Shown here: positions 6,634-14,069 of the stretch, one piece after another
Layout of the letters: each line of letters starts with the position of its first letter
How positions within the stretch are numbered: the first letter of the stretch is position 1
NCBI GenBank assembly: GCA_964622235.1
Contig: CAZUNB010000010.1
Span: 1-31,090 of the forward strand
Direction: 5' to 3'
Length of the DNA stretch: 31,090 nucleotides
Source: CAZUNB01 sp964622235
Lineage (GTDB): Bacteria; Patescibacteriota; Saccharimonadia; Saccharimonadales; JAGPDM01
Made by a program: the position numbers and the translations under genes
Notes under the pieces: model-generated
The model's database searches: none
What the model was told of the DNA's origin: nothing
The model's input: only the letters and a program-made list of their open reading frames with translations

Positions 6634-7683
6634 CTAGTGTTTAGATTTTTGTTTAAAACTGAGACCAATGACTAAACTAATAAGGATGATCCCTATTAGA
6701 ATCAAAACTATAACTGATGTCAGTGATGAGTAGTATATCGTTGTTAACGATACAATAAAAGTAGCCATAACCAGTATTGCAACTACTCCTGGATGAGGCA
6801 ATCCATTGTCTAATAACCGGTAGTGCACATGGCGCCTATCTGCAGAGAATGGTGACTTTTTACTGAGTAAGCGAAGTGAAAAAGCAAACATCATATCGAT
6901 GACCACAATCGACAAGACGACACTAGCTACAGCGAGCTTGGAATTAGCATAAATAGGTAGCACCGCCAACATTAAACCGATGAAATAAGCTCCAGCATCA
7001 CCAAGAAAAATCTTAGCTGGGAACAGGTTGAAAGGTAAGAATCCAATCAATGACCCAAGTAAAATGGCGGCCAACATTATGATCTGAACCGATCCAAAGC
7101 CAACCAACCCGATAAAAATAAGTGTCATCATCCCAACCGATGAAACGCCAACAGCCAATCCGTCTAGACCGTCGGATAGGTTTATAGCGTTCATAATAGC
7201 CACAATCCATACCACCGTCACCAAATTAGCCAAAGGAATAATATTAAAGTCTAAGGCTAAGAAGCTTATGGGTATCTTCCAGGCGTCAAGACGAATTAGC
7301 TCTTGAGTTAAAGGATTAGAGACCTCAACGATACCGATACCGCCAGCTAGAACCATGACGGCGGCGAGGAACTGAACTCCAAGCTTGATGAACGGAGAAA
7401 TATCTTTCAAATCGTCGAGTAAACCCATAACAAATATTAAGCTACCAGCGACGAAGAGTGCAATCAGTGGGCGGTTGAAATCCAGCACAAAAGCTCCAAC
7501 CAATAGACTACTTACAACAACTGCTACACCACCAATTTTAGGTGTTGGTAAAAGGTGACGTTTACGATCATTCGTCGGCTGATCATATAGTTTTTTATAA
7601 CGAGCAAAAGCGAGCACTAACAGACTGAGTGCGAATGAAAGGATGCAAGCTACTAGAAAACTATATGCGTAGTTCTTTATCAT
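6634..7683 (-). CDS. MraY/WecA/TagO-family undecaprenyl-phosphate sugar-1-P transferase
   Basis: This 349-aa polytopic membrane protein (about 10-11 hydrophobic segments) transfers a sugar-1-phosphate from a UDP-sugar to undecaprenyl phosphate, the first lipid-linked step of a cell-surface glycan. Diagnostic motifs are RKRHLLPTPKIGG, MGLLDDLKD (the DD metal site), NAINLSDGLDGLA, AKIFLGDAGA, and ADRRHVHYRL. The HVHYRL type places it with WecA/TagO rather than with MraY. Its start overlaps the GT2 stop by 4 bp (ATGA), so they are coupled. The donor sugar cannot be told; GlcNAc is most usual for the family. Confidence 0.88.
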   Translation of the reverse strand: MIKNYAYSFLVACILSFALSLLVLAFARYKKLYDQPTNDRKRHLLPTPKIGGVAVVVSSLLVGAFVLDFNRPLIALFVAGSLIFVMGLLDDLKDISPFIKLGVQFLAAVMVLAGGIGIVEVSNPLTQELIRLDAWKIPISFLALDFNIIPLANLVTVVWIVAIMNAINLSDGLDGLAVGVSSVGMMTLIFIGLVGFGSVQIIMLAAILLGSLIGFLPFNLFPAKIFLGDAGAYFIGLMLAVLPIYANSKLAVASVVLSIVVIDMMFAFSLRLLSKKSPFSADRRHVHYRLLDNGLPHPGVVAILVMATFIVSLTTIYYSSLTSVIVLILIGIILISLVIGLSFKQKSKH

Positions 7684-9320
7684 TTGACTGCTTTTTCGGT
7701 TACATCAAACTCACCCATGTACTTACCTAGGAAAAGTCTAACTTGCGAGTACATAACCGCCAACATTCCGAAAGCTAGAGAGCTAATCGGCAAAATAACC
7801 CACTGTAAAACTGTGGCAATAGATCGAGCGGCACCGTATCGAATTGGACGAGGTGGCAACGACAGCAATGTCAGCAACATAGCCACAACCAAACCAAGAG
7901 TTGCAACTGTTTGCAAACGACTGATGATAATTGGCAACTGGTGAACAAGAATACTTTGGTTGGCCTGATCGCTCAGTAAAAGTGGTAGCCACGCACTAAA
8001 AGCTAGTATCGGTGCGGCGGTTGCCCACGTAAAATGGCTTTCAACTAAACGGACTGTTTTGGCAGTTTTATCGAAGAAACCAATTTTCTTTGCACGCCAT
8101 GACATTGTAATTACATACGGGATGTCCGAACAGCCATACGCCCAGCGACGAATTTGTTTAAATTGTGCAACCACCGTTCTTTTCAGATTCTTACCAAGTA
8201 CTGCATCCTGGTAAATCGGTGAATAAATCTGCGTTACTTCATAGTCTCCATCAAGCGCAAAGTATGATCGCCAAAACTGATGTCCATCCTCAACCACAGT
8301 TCTAACCGACCAAAAATTAGTTCGCTTTAGACTATATAGGCTCTGGGAGTGAGCTGAAAAATTTCTCAAAAGATGCGGCCGAACTGAAACCACAAAATTC
8401 CAAAACGAATTACCGACCGCAATTAAACGCATAATAGTCGGAACATCCCAGATATTATTGTTAAATATTGCAGTTGGCTGGAATGCGGTATTGTGCGGAT
8501 GATCAGAGACTAGAAACATGAACGTAGCATTCGATAGATAGTTCCTACTAGGACGATTATCGGCGTCTAGCGTGGTAACAAGTACACTTTTTAGGTCTAT
8601 CGAGTGTTTTTCCATGTATCTTTCTAGTTTATTGCCAGTCCACGTCAAATTCGGGCCCTTACCTTTCACCTCATTTTCGATATCTTCAGGATGGCCATAA
8701 CGAACTACGTCTTTAAAGTGCGTTCGGTATTTCTCGGTTAGCCGCTCTATCATTTGCTCAACTTCAGGCCCGCCACGGAGCTCATAAGCAAAAACTAACA
8801 TAACTTTCTTATGTGGATAGTTTGAACGCAGCAAGCTTTGAATAGTTGGTTCAACTATATCGTTTGTTTCGTTGAATACTGTAATAATTACTACGTTTAA
8901 AATATTTTTAATAGACTGAAGTGATGGAGCTGATGATATTTTTTTTATATTTCTTAAATATTCTAAATAAAGTTTGTCATTCTTCTGCTTCATCCGCGAG
9001 CTCGTCTTACCTAACCTAGCATCAGTACGAATAATTGCTTCGTCGATATCGACTAGATCACTTAGCCGCTGCTTCCAGTTGATAAGTTGATTAGTCCGAA
9101 AACTAATAAAGCCCTGCACTAACTGAAAGTTGAACAGTAGTGACTTAATCACCCAGAAAAGCGCATAAATGAGGAGTAAAGGGACAGCAAATCCTGGCAA
9201 GAAGATACTAAGAAAAATAATTAGAAAGATAAAACCAAACGACAAGGTAGCTGGCAACATTTCAAGGAGACGATATGACTTTGAGCGTTTTAATGGTATC
9301 TCAAGTTCGCTCGAATTCAT
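7680..9320 (-). CDS. membrane glycosyltransferase, family 2, processive type
   Basis: This 546-aa protein has two N-terminal membrane segments (about 22-60), a cytosolic GT-A domain, and several C-terminal membrane segments (from about residue 425). The catalytic motifs of the cellulose/hyaluronan synthase-like group are present: VIITVFNE at the nucleotide site, TLDADNRPS (the DxD), VEDGHQFWR (the base), and QIRRW (QxxRW), which suggests processive synthesis or a polyprenyl-linked product. It lies between a small membrane protein (3 bp upstream) and the WecA-like gene (4-bp overlap). The product is probably an exported surface polysaccharide or glycolipid; the sugar is unknown. Confidence 0.85.
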   Translation of the reverse strand: MNSSELEIPLKRSKSYRLLEMLPATLSFGFIFLIIFLSIFLPGFAVPLLLIYALFWVIKSLLFNFQLVQGFISFRTNQLINWKQRLSDLVDIDEAIIRTDARLGKTSSRMKQKNDKLYLEYLRNIKKISSAPSLQSIKNILNVVIITVFNETNDIVEPTIQSLLRSNYPHKKVMLVFAYELRGGPEVEQMIERLTEKYRTHFKDVVRYGHPEDIENEVKGKGPNLTWTGNKLERYMEKHSIDLKSVLVTTLDADNRPSRNYLSNATFMFLVSDHPHNTAFQPTAIFNNNIWDVPTIMRLIAVGNSFWNFVVSVRPHLLRNFSAHSQSLYSLKRTNFWSVRTVVEDGHQFWRSYFALDGDYEVTQIYSPIYQDAVLGKNLKRTVVAQFKQIRRWAYGCSDIPYVITMSWRAKKIGFFDKTAKTVRLVESHFTWATAAPILAFSAWLPLLLSDQANQSILVHQLPIIISRLQTVATLGLVVAMLLTLLSLPPRPIRYGAARSIATVLQWVILPISSLAFGMLAVMYSQVRLFLGKYMGEFDVTEKAVK

Positions 9321-9323
9321 TAC

Positions 9324-9677
9324 TTACGCACCGATCACTGATATCATCTGGACAAAAATGTAACAAGCTAGTAGTGACAATACAGTAACCAAAATTATAA
9401 AAACTTTTTTAATATTCGGATTCAGCCCTTCGTTTATTGCGACCAGTGCCTCAACCAAGCCAAGCACAAAAAGTAAGCCTGGAACAACATAGAGGAACTG
9501 CCAGTTAGTGCGCCCGTGAAACTTTAGTAGTGTGTTGAAGCGAGCATCAATTTGTGTGGCCTGTGGGTTAATCGCAAACAACATATATATAACCCAAAAA
9601 AATACCATTAGAAGTGAAATAGTTACCATGATAAAAACAGGTCGATCAGTTTTTAATAATTGTTTGATATTATTCAT
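9324..9677 (-). CDS. small membrane protein, unknown function
   Basis: The product is 117 aa with three predicted membrane helices (about 15-36, 57-79 and 90-112), and the charged loop HGRTNWQFL between the first two. I recognise no family. It is the first cistron of the surface-glycan operon and probably assists the glycosyltransferase next to it. The start ATG at 9677 follows AGAGGA. That ribosome site begins within a few bases of the end of tRNA-Gly, so there is no room for a promoter other than inside or before the tRNAs. Confidence 0.7.
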   Translation of the reverse strand: MNNIKQLLKTDRPVFIMVTISLLMVFFWVIYMLFAINPQATQIDARFNTLLKFHGRTNWQFLYVVPGLLFVLGLVEALVAINEGLNPNIKKVFIILVTVLSLLACYIFVQMISVIGA

Positions 9678-9687
9678 AAATCCTCTT

Positions 9688-9761
9688 TGGTGCGAGTGAC
9701 GGGAATCGGACCCGTATCTCCAGCTTGGGAAGCTGGCATACTACCACTGTACTACACTCGC
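9688..9761 (-). tRNA. tRNA-Gly (CCC)
   Basis: Acceptor GCGAGTG/CACTCGC, anticodon stem CCAGC/GCTGG with loop TTCCCAA (anticodon CCC), T arm ACGGG/CCCGT, discriminator A and encoded CCA. The start codon of the next gene is 10 bp after its CCA. Confidence 0.95.
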
Positions 9762-9776
9762 TTACTTTTCGACAGA

Positions 9777-9853
9777 TGGAGCCACCTTGGAGATTCGAAC
9801 TCCAGACCCCCGCTTTACGAAAGCGATGCTCTAGCCAACTGAGCTAAGGTGGC
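9777..9853 (-). tRNA. tRNA-Thr (CGT), discriminator U
   Basis: Acceptor GCCACCT/AGGTGGC, D arm GCTC/GAGC, anticodon stem TCGCT/AGCGG with loop TTCGTAA (anticodon CGT), T arm TGGAG/CTCCA, discriminator T and encoded CCA. The UCCA end is the exact complement of UGGA in the thrS leader. It lies 15 bp upstream of tRNA-Gly on the same strand. Confidence 0.95.
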
Positions 9854-9923
9854 AACCTCTATTATTTTAACAGTTTTTGTCACTATTTATTGTAATAGTT
9901 TAGTTGCCGAGCCATCAGTTAAC

Positions 9924-9932
9924 TGGTATCAT
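9924..9932 (+). promoter_or_regulatory. possible extended -10 for tRNA-Asp
   Basis: TGGTATCAT lies 29 bp before the tRNA, in line with other promoters here. No clear -35 is seen. Confidence 0.4.
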
Positions 9933-9961
9933 AAAGTCCGTCCTAATGGACAAGTATTAGT

Positions 9962-10039
9962 GGGCCCGTGGTATAGCTGGCCTAATACGTCTCCCTGTCA
10001 CGGAGAAGATCGCCGGTTCGAATCCGGTCGGGCCCGCCA
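9962..10039 (+). tRNA. tRNA-Asp (GTC)
   Basis: Acceptor GGGCCCG/CGGGCCC, D arm GTAT/ATAC, anticodon stem TCTCC/GGAGA with loop CTGTCAC (anticodon GTC), T arm CCGG..CCGG, discriminator G and encoded CCA. Confidence 0.95.
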
Positions 10040-10040
10040 T

Positions 10041-10075
10041 AGAAAAAAGAGTTGTCGTTCGACAGCTCTTTTTTC
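10041..10075 (+). terminator. strong bidirectional terminator after tRNA-Asp
   Basis: AGAAAAAAGAG plus TGTCG pairs around a two-base tip with CGACA plus CTCTTTTTTCT. Because the arms are A-rich and T-rich, it could act in both directions. Confidence 0.85.
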
Positions 10076-10118
10076 TATGATTAGCTCTGCTCATGATGCG
10101 GATCGGCGCAGCCGGTTC

Positions 10119-10189
10119 AGAATTCTGTCAAATCTATGATTTTACAGAATATAGCCAGATGGCATCATAGCGCGAGCTAGAATGCCATC
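10119..10189. other. two tandem perfect hairpins in a gene-free stretch
   Basis: Hairpin one: ATTCTGT, AAAT, loop, ATTT, ACAGAAT (about 10120-10150). Hairpin two: GATGGCAT, CA, TAGC, GCGA loop, GCTA, GA, ATGCCATC (about 10158-10189), a long stem closed by a GNRA-type tetraloop. Neither is followed by a T run, so they are not typical terminators. They might be a small structured RNA or a recombination remnant; no family is recognised. Confidence 0.4.
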
Positions 10190-10192
10190 GTG

Positions 10193-10215
10193 CGTTCATC
10201 CGGTCGGACCGCCAT
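10193..10215 (+). repeat. partial imperfect copy of the tRNA-Asp 3' end
   Basis: GTTCATCCGGTCGGACCGCC resembles the tRNA-Asp end (GTTCGAATCCGGTCGGGCCCGCC) with a gap and substitutions. No 5' tRNA half accompanies it, so it is a remnant and not a tRNA. Confidence 0.4.
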
Positions 10216-10216
10216 A

Positions 10217-10245
10217 TTGACTTATTATCATATTTATGACAATAT
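10217..10245 (+). promoter_or_regulatory. promoter TTGACT-17-CAATAT, leaderless
   Basis: TTGACT (10217-10222), 17 bp, CAATAT (10240-10245), then 6 bp to the ATG at 10252. Transcription would start at or next to the A of the start codon, and no ribosome site is present. Confidence 0.6.
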
Positions 10246-10251
10246 TTTTAT

Positions 10252-10953
10252 ATGTCTGATCTTGAATTAGAAAACCCTAATGAAACAATTGAATTAACTA
10301 CTGCTCAAGAACTAGCTGATCAAGCGTATGCAGAAATAGATACAAAATATGGAACAGAGGGTCGGAATCCAAAAGGCTATCACAACGTTGCTCATACCCG
10401 TGACGACGTTGTTGGTGGAATCATAGAACTTGCTGACCTTGCTATTACTAGTGGTAAAATTACACCAAGAGACAAGGCATTGCTTATAATCATTGGTGCT
10501 TTTCATGATATTGAACAAGATCTTGGTAGTGGACAAAACGAAACTGCAAGTGCCCGAAAAACTCGTGTAGCTATGAGAAAAACTAGTAAATTTACGGATG
10601 ATGATGAAGACGTTGTTGATGTAGCAATTATGGGCACACAGATACGCTTTGAGGGTGGTGTTATGCTGCAGTCTGCCTCTGCTGAAGACAGCTTCCTTGC
10701 GCAACTCATGGCTGATGCCGATCTATCCTCGCTAGGACGCGATACTGAGACTTATTGGGTCAGGTCCGTAGGTTTACTTACCGAATTATCTGGTGATAAG
10801 CCTACTGTAGAAGATCAGGTTGCATTCTTGGAGAGTCAAATTCGACTGCTTCAGCAGCATGAATATTACACCGATGAAGCTCGCGAGCTATTCCCCCACC
10901 AGAAAGAGAACCTTGAGTATACCGAAGCGGTGCTGGCTTCACTGACAACATAA
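10252..10953 (+). CDS. HD-domain metal-dependent hydrolase (COG4339-like)
   Basis: This 233-aa soluble protein resembles the predicted HD-superfamily hydrolases of COG4339. YHNVAHTRDD (His ligands, about 43-52), GAFHDIEQDL (the HD pair, about 83-92) followed by NETAS, MGTQIRF, and MADADLSSLG (the distal Asp) occur in family order. It may hydrolyse a phosphate ester, but no substrate is established for this group. The acidic N-terminal 20 residues are extra. It probably has a leaderless mRNA. With the next gene it lies in a short segment between a tRNA-Asp and a repeat of that tRNA's end. Confidence 0.75.
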   Translation: MSDLELENPNETIELTTAQELADQAYAEIDTKYGTEGRNPKGYHNVAHTRDDVVGGIIELADLAITSGKITPRDKALLIIIGAFHDIEQDLGSGQNETASARKTRVAMRKTSKFTDDDEDVVDVAIMGTQIRFEGGVMLQSASAEDSFLAQLMADADLSSLGRDTETYWVRSVGLLTELSGDKPTVEDQVAFLESQIRLLQQHEYYTDEARELFPHQKENLEYTEAVLASLTT

Positions 10954-10984
10954 CTCCACAACTTCGTCGCTGAGGCTCGCTAAG

Positions 10985-11013
10985 TTGACAATATAACACA
11001 CTTATGCTAACAT
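10985..11013 (+). promoter_or_regulatory. promoter TTGACA-17-TAACAT (TGC extended), leaderless
   Basis: A consensus -35 TTGACA (10985-10990), 17 bp, and TGCTAACAT (11005-11013) are followed 6 bp later by the ATG at 11020. The predicted +1 is the A of ATG. Confidence 0.7.
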
Positions 11014-11019
11014 ATAACA

Positions 11020-11607
11020 ATGGTAATACAAGAACAAGAACAAGGATTAGAACCAGATGGCAAAAGACAAAAAGATTCGCTCCGTGGCAGTACAACGGAA
11101 AGCTTAAAAGAGCCTGAGCAAAGCTTCCTTGATGTTCTGCGTGGATCAACTCGAAAAGAACTAATACAACATGCTGAAAATGCAGCTAACGAACTATTTG
11201 ATGCGCTAGGCGGACAACCTGGTTTGGTGGAATCTACAATTAGTACATTAGGTAATTTTACGACGACCGGTCGCGAAATTACAATACCGAATGATTCTGG
11301 TAAAAGTGATACCGTAAGGGTGGTACGTCACCTGTATGAACCTTCTTTCGGTACAATTACTAAAAAATGTATCGTAGCATTCTACTCAGAAAGTGAGCCT
11401 ACCACTGATGATGGGGAGGAATTTTCCCTAGCAGTCCCAGATGTATTTGTAGACACAAATTCAAGTGCCGCAGGTAGTGGATTACCTGATGCCGACGAGC
11501 TAACGTTCGCAGATATGGAAGGTGCTATAGGCGGAATTATGTTTATGAGAGACTTAGCAGCTCAGATTACTGACGATACCCCCCCTGCTACGGCTTCTGT
11601 CGCATAG
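11020..11607 (+). CDS. hypothetical protein, 195 aa
   Basis: No family is recognised. The protein is acidic overall, with a hydrophilic, probably disordered N-terminus (about 1-35, rich in E, Q and K), a helix-like segment (KELIQHAENAANELFDAL), a likely beta-rich middle (GREITIPNDSGKSDTVRVVRHLYE ... KKCIVAFYSE), and a helical end (FADMEGAIGGIMFMRDLAAQI). There is no signal peptide or membrane segment. It has its own strong promoter and probably no leader. It follows the HD-type hydrolase by 66 bp and could act with it. It is unlikely to be a chance ORF, given the promoter fit and length. Confidence 0.55.
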   Translation: MVIQEQEQGLEPDGKRQKDSLRGSTTESLKEPEQSFLDVLRGSTRKELIQHAENAANELFDALGGQPGLVESTISTLGNFTTTGREITIPNDSGKSDTVRVVRHLYEPSFGTITKKCIVAFYSESEPTTDDGEEFSLAVPDVFVDTNSSAAGSGLPDADELTFADMEGAIGGIMFMRDLAAQITDDTPPATASVA

Positions 11608-11640
11608 CACAAATAATTTCATACTTACTTCGCCAAAATT

Positions 11641-11653
11641 CGCCATAGAAAAA
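11641..11653 (+). repeat. 13-bp direct repeat of the tRNA-Asp end
   Basis: CGCCATAGAAAAA is identical to 10035-10047, which spans the CCA end of tRNA-Asp and the bases after it. The two copies bracket the HD-hydrolase and unknown genes, like a short att-type duplication. Confidence 0.45.
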
Positions 11654-11752
11654 TCGGTAACCAAGGATGATCGTCGAACTCGCTTGTACAACTCACAGTG
11701 ACGGAATTGTGAAGGGAGCGAGCGTTATCTGATCAAGTTCATAATAATTGCT

Positions 11753-11781
11753 TTGCTTTTATTCTATCTTTGTGTTATGAT
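11753..11781 (+). promoter_or_regulatory. promoter TTGCTT-17-TATGAT for the MFS gene
   Basis: TTGCTT (11753-11758), 17 bp, TATGAT (11776-11781), then 7 bp to an ATG at 11789. This geometry matches the other leaderless genes and points to 11789, not 11862, as the original start of the transporter. Confidence 0.5.
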
Positions 11782-11861
11782 AATAAATATGAAGCTAACC
11801 TGCCCGCACGCGCTGGCGCAACATCAGCTTCTCTGAGCTGAGTGAGCTTTATATAGCTTCG

Positions 11862-12989
11862 ATGCTCCGTAACTTGGCAATCAGCATGGTTGGGATATTC
11901 ATCCCTATCTACCTATACCAAGCGGACTACTCGATTGTAGAAATATTATTTTTCTTTTCAATCTTCTATTTGTCTGGGATTATCGGTGTTAACCATTTTA
12001 TAGGCAAGCTAATCGCCCGATATGGACCAAAACATGTCATGAGAATCAGTTTTCCGCTTCATATCATTAGTTTTATCATTTTTGCTATGGCCGCTACGCA
12101 CTTCTGGCCGATTTGGCTAATGGCAGTTGTTTTTAGAATTGCCTGCAGTTGTTACTTTCTGCCCCACCACGTGGCATTTTCAAAAGTAAAAACAAATAAA
12201 CATGGTGGAAAACAACTTGGAGTGCTGAATATATTCGAAAAGATAGCCGGTATAATTGGCCCACTACTCGGCGGAATCATCGCAACCATATTTGGTGCGC
12301 AGACCATAATGTTAGTATCCTCAGGTGTCTTTATGCTGGCAATTATCCCATTGATGCTGAGCCAAGAACCAATAAAGACAAAACAAAGATTTAGCTACCG
12401 TGAGCTACATATTAAAAAGATTCGCCGGCATCTATTAGTTAACGCTTTTTATAACACCGAAAACGGATTAAAAATTTGGCTTTGGCCACTCTACATCGGC
12501 ATATTCATCTTTACGACAAACCCGTATCTTAACCTTGGTATTGTTTCGACACTTGGCACTATTATCGCAATATTTGGGGCCATTTCAGTAGGAAGGCTCG
12601 TTGATAGTAAACGCGGCTATGATTTATTAAAGATCAGTGCTATCTTGAATGCAGCTACTCACATCTGTCGACTGTTGGTAACAAGTTTTGGTAGTATCGT
12701 TATTCTAAATCTGGTGAATGAACCAACTACCGTATCATACCAAATGGCATTCATGAAGGGCTACTATGACACGGTAGACGAGAATGATGGGTCGCGAATC
12801 GCCTACATTGTTCTGGGTGAAATTGTTATGGATGTACTTCGTGGAAGTGTATGGTTGGTCTTGGCGTTCGCTGCACTAGCCTTTCCAAATGACCTTCGGA
12901 TGGTCATCACTTCAGGCTTCGTGATTGCAGCGATATTCTCGCTGATCGTGTTGCTGCAACAGTTCCCTGTATTGGCTAAGCGAGACTAA
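11862..12989 (+). CDS. MFS transporter, 5' end probably frameshifted
   Basis: This 375-aa integral membrane protein has about 11-12 hydrophobic segments and the MFS-type loop after helix 2 (IGKLIARYGPKHVMR). The substrate is unknown. The open frame begins at ATG 11862 inside what looks like helix 1 (LRNLAISMVGIFIPIYLY). In-frame codons just upstream still read like transporter sequence (NISFSELSELYIAS) but have no start codon. The ATG at 11789, placed correctly behind a promoter, begins MKLTCPHALA in another frame. A single-base indel between 11789 and about 11830 would join them. It ends 6 bp from the convergent foldase gene, with no clear terminator between. Confidence 0.82.
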   Translation: MLRNLAISMVGIFIPIYLYQADYSIVEILFFFSIFYLSGIIGVNHFIGKLIARYGPKHVMRISFPLHIISFIIFAMAATHFWPIWLMAVVFRIACSCYFLPHHVAFSKVKTNKHGGKQLGVLNIFEKIAGIIGPLLGGIIATIFGAQTIMLVSSGVFMLAIIPLMLSQEPIKTKQRFSYRELHIKKIRRHLLVNAFYNTENGLKIWLWPLYIGIFIFTTNPYLNLGIVSTLGTIIAIFGAISVGRLVDSKRGYDLLKISAILNAATHICRLLVTSFGSIVILNLVNEPTTVSYQMAFMKGYYDTVDENDGSRIAYIVLGEIVMDVLRGSVWLVLAFAALAFPNDLRMVITSGFVIAAIFSLIVLLQQFPVLAKRD

Positions 12990-12995
12990 TTTCAA

Positions 12996-14069
12996 TTACA
13001 ACTCGGGTACATACAGAGTAATATCTGCTTTTTCTCTGAGCTTCTCCAATAGTGTATTCGGATCTTGATATGCTAGGAAAATTGTACTTGCTTGTTTAAC
13101 GCCATCCTTCTCATCTGTAGCTTTGATTATGTAGATGCCATCAGAGCTAGAAACAGGCTGACTAACTTCACCCACCTCAAGTTTATATAGTGCTTTAGTG
13201 AAAGACACAGGATAGAGGATCGAGTCCTGTTCAATTGGACCAGCATCTCCACCTTTTTCAACGGTTGATGCCTCTTCTGAGTTCTGTTTAGCTATCTCGG
13301 CAAAATCTGCGCCCTCTTTAATCTGTGCCCATAGATTTTTAGATTTTTGCATAGTCTCAGCGTCTATGATTGGTGGAAGTTTTTTCTTTAGAAGTTGATT
13401 GCTGATCTGTTTTCGAAAATCACTACGATCCCAATCGTACCACTCCTGTAATACGTCATTGAGCTTAATGTCTCTATTTTTACCGCCACTATTTTCGGTT
13501 TCTAAATCGAAAACTTTCTGATCAATTTCTTTTTCACTGACCTTAATCCCCTTATCTGCTGCAATCTTATGAGCTATAGCATCTTCTATAATTCGATTCT
13601 GTGAATATTGCTTAAGTTTTTTTACTTCGGAATTATACTCGTCGGTTCCCGGCTCTACACCTTCTTTTGTAACAAGAAAGTGCTCTTGTGATCTATAAAC
13701 TGAAAGATAATCGTTGTACCAAATATAACGATTACTAACTTTTCCCATTGGTGTTGGGACTACAGAACTGACTTCATAAACAATCGAGCCAGTCGATCGA
13801 TATCCAAAAATTGAAACTGCGTAGATACCAGATAGCAATACTACTCCGACTAGGAAGATAATGACTGAGTTACGGACAATTGTAGAATTTGCTTGCTGTA
13901 ACGGGTATCTCAAACGCCCACCTTTCTTCAGAACAGATCTTCTAGCATGCTCCATTTCGTTGACTGGCTGTACTGTGGCAACCGACTGTAGCTTCTTCAA
14001 TCGTTTCGATGCCTTTACCGATTTTTTTGCTGGTTTTTTTAAATTCTTATTTAGTTTAGTATCTGCCAT
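12996..14069 (-). CDS. membrane-anchored parvulin-type peptidyl-prolyl isomerase (PrsA/SurA-like)
   Basis: This 357-aa protein has a long basic cytosolic N-terminus (about 1-65, very Lys-rich), one membrane helix (about 66-90, VRNSVIIFLVGVVLLSGIYA), a SurA-like chaperone domain (about 110-235), and a parvulin rotamase domain (about 250-335, with GADFAEIAKQNSEE, GGDAGPI and VGEVSQPVSSSDGIYIIK). It should help fold exported proteins outside the membrane. There is no lipobox, unlike Bacillus PrsA. It abuts the PH-domain gene with no gap. Confidence 0.85.
   Translation of the reverse strand: MADTKLNKNLKKPAKKSVKASKRLKKLQSVATVQPVNEMEHARRSVLKKGGRLRYPLQQANSTIVRNSVIIFLVGVVLLSGIYAVSIFGYRSTGSIVYEVSSVVPTPMGKVSNRYIWYNDYLSVYRSQEHFLVTKEGVEPGTDEYNSEVKKLKQYSQNRIIEDAIAHKIAADKGIKVSEKEIDQKVFDLETENSGGKNRDIKLNDVLQEWYDWDRSDFRKQISNQLLKKKLPPIIDAETMQKSKNLWAQIKEGADFAEIAKQNSEEASTVEKGGDAGPIEQDSILYPVSFTKALYKLEVGEVSQPVSSSDGIYIIKATDEKDGVKQASTIFLAYQDPNTLLEKLREKADITLYVPEL

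Noticed and set aside
9849..10139. 96-codon plus-strand ORF over the tRNA-Asp region
   Set aside because: It spans tRNA-Asp and its terminator, so it is not coding.
10193..10215. A second tRNA gene near 10140-10215
   Set aside because: Only the 3' end resembles a tRNA. No matching 5' acceptor strand, D arm or anticodon arm can be drawn.
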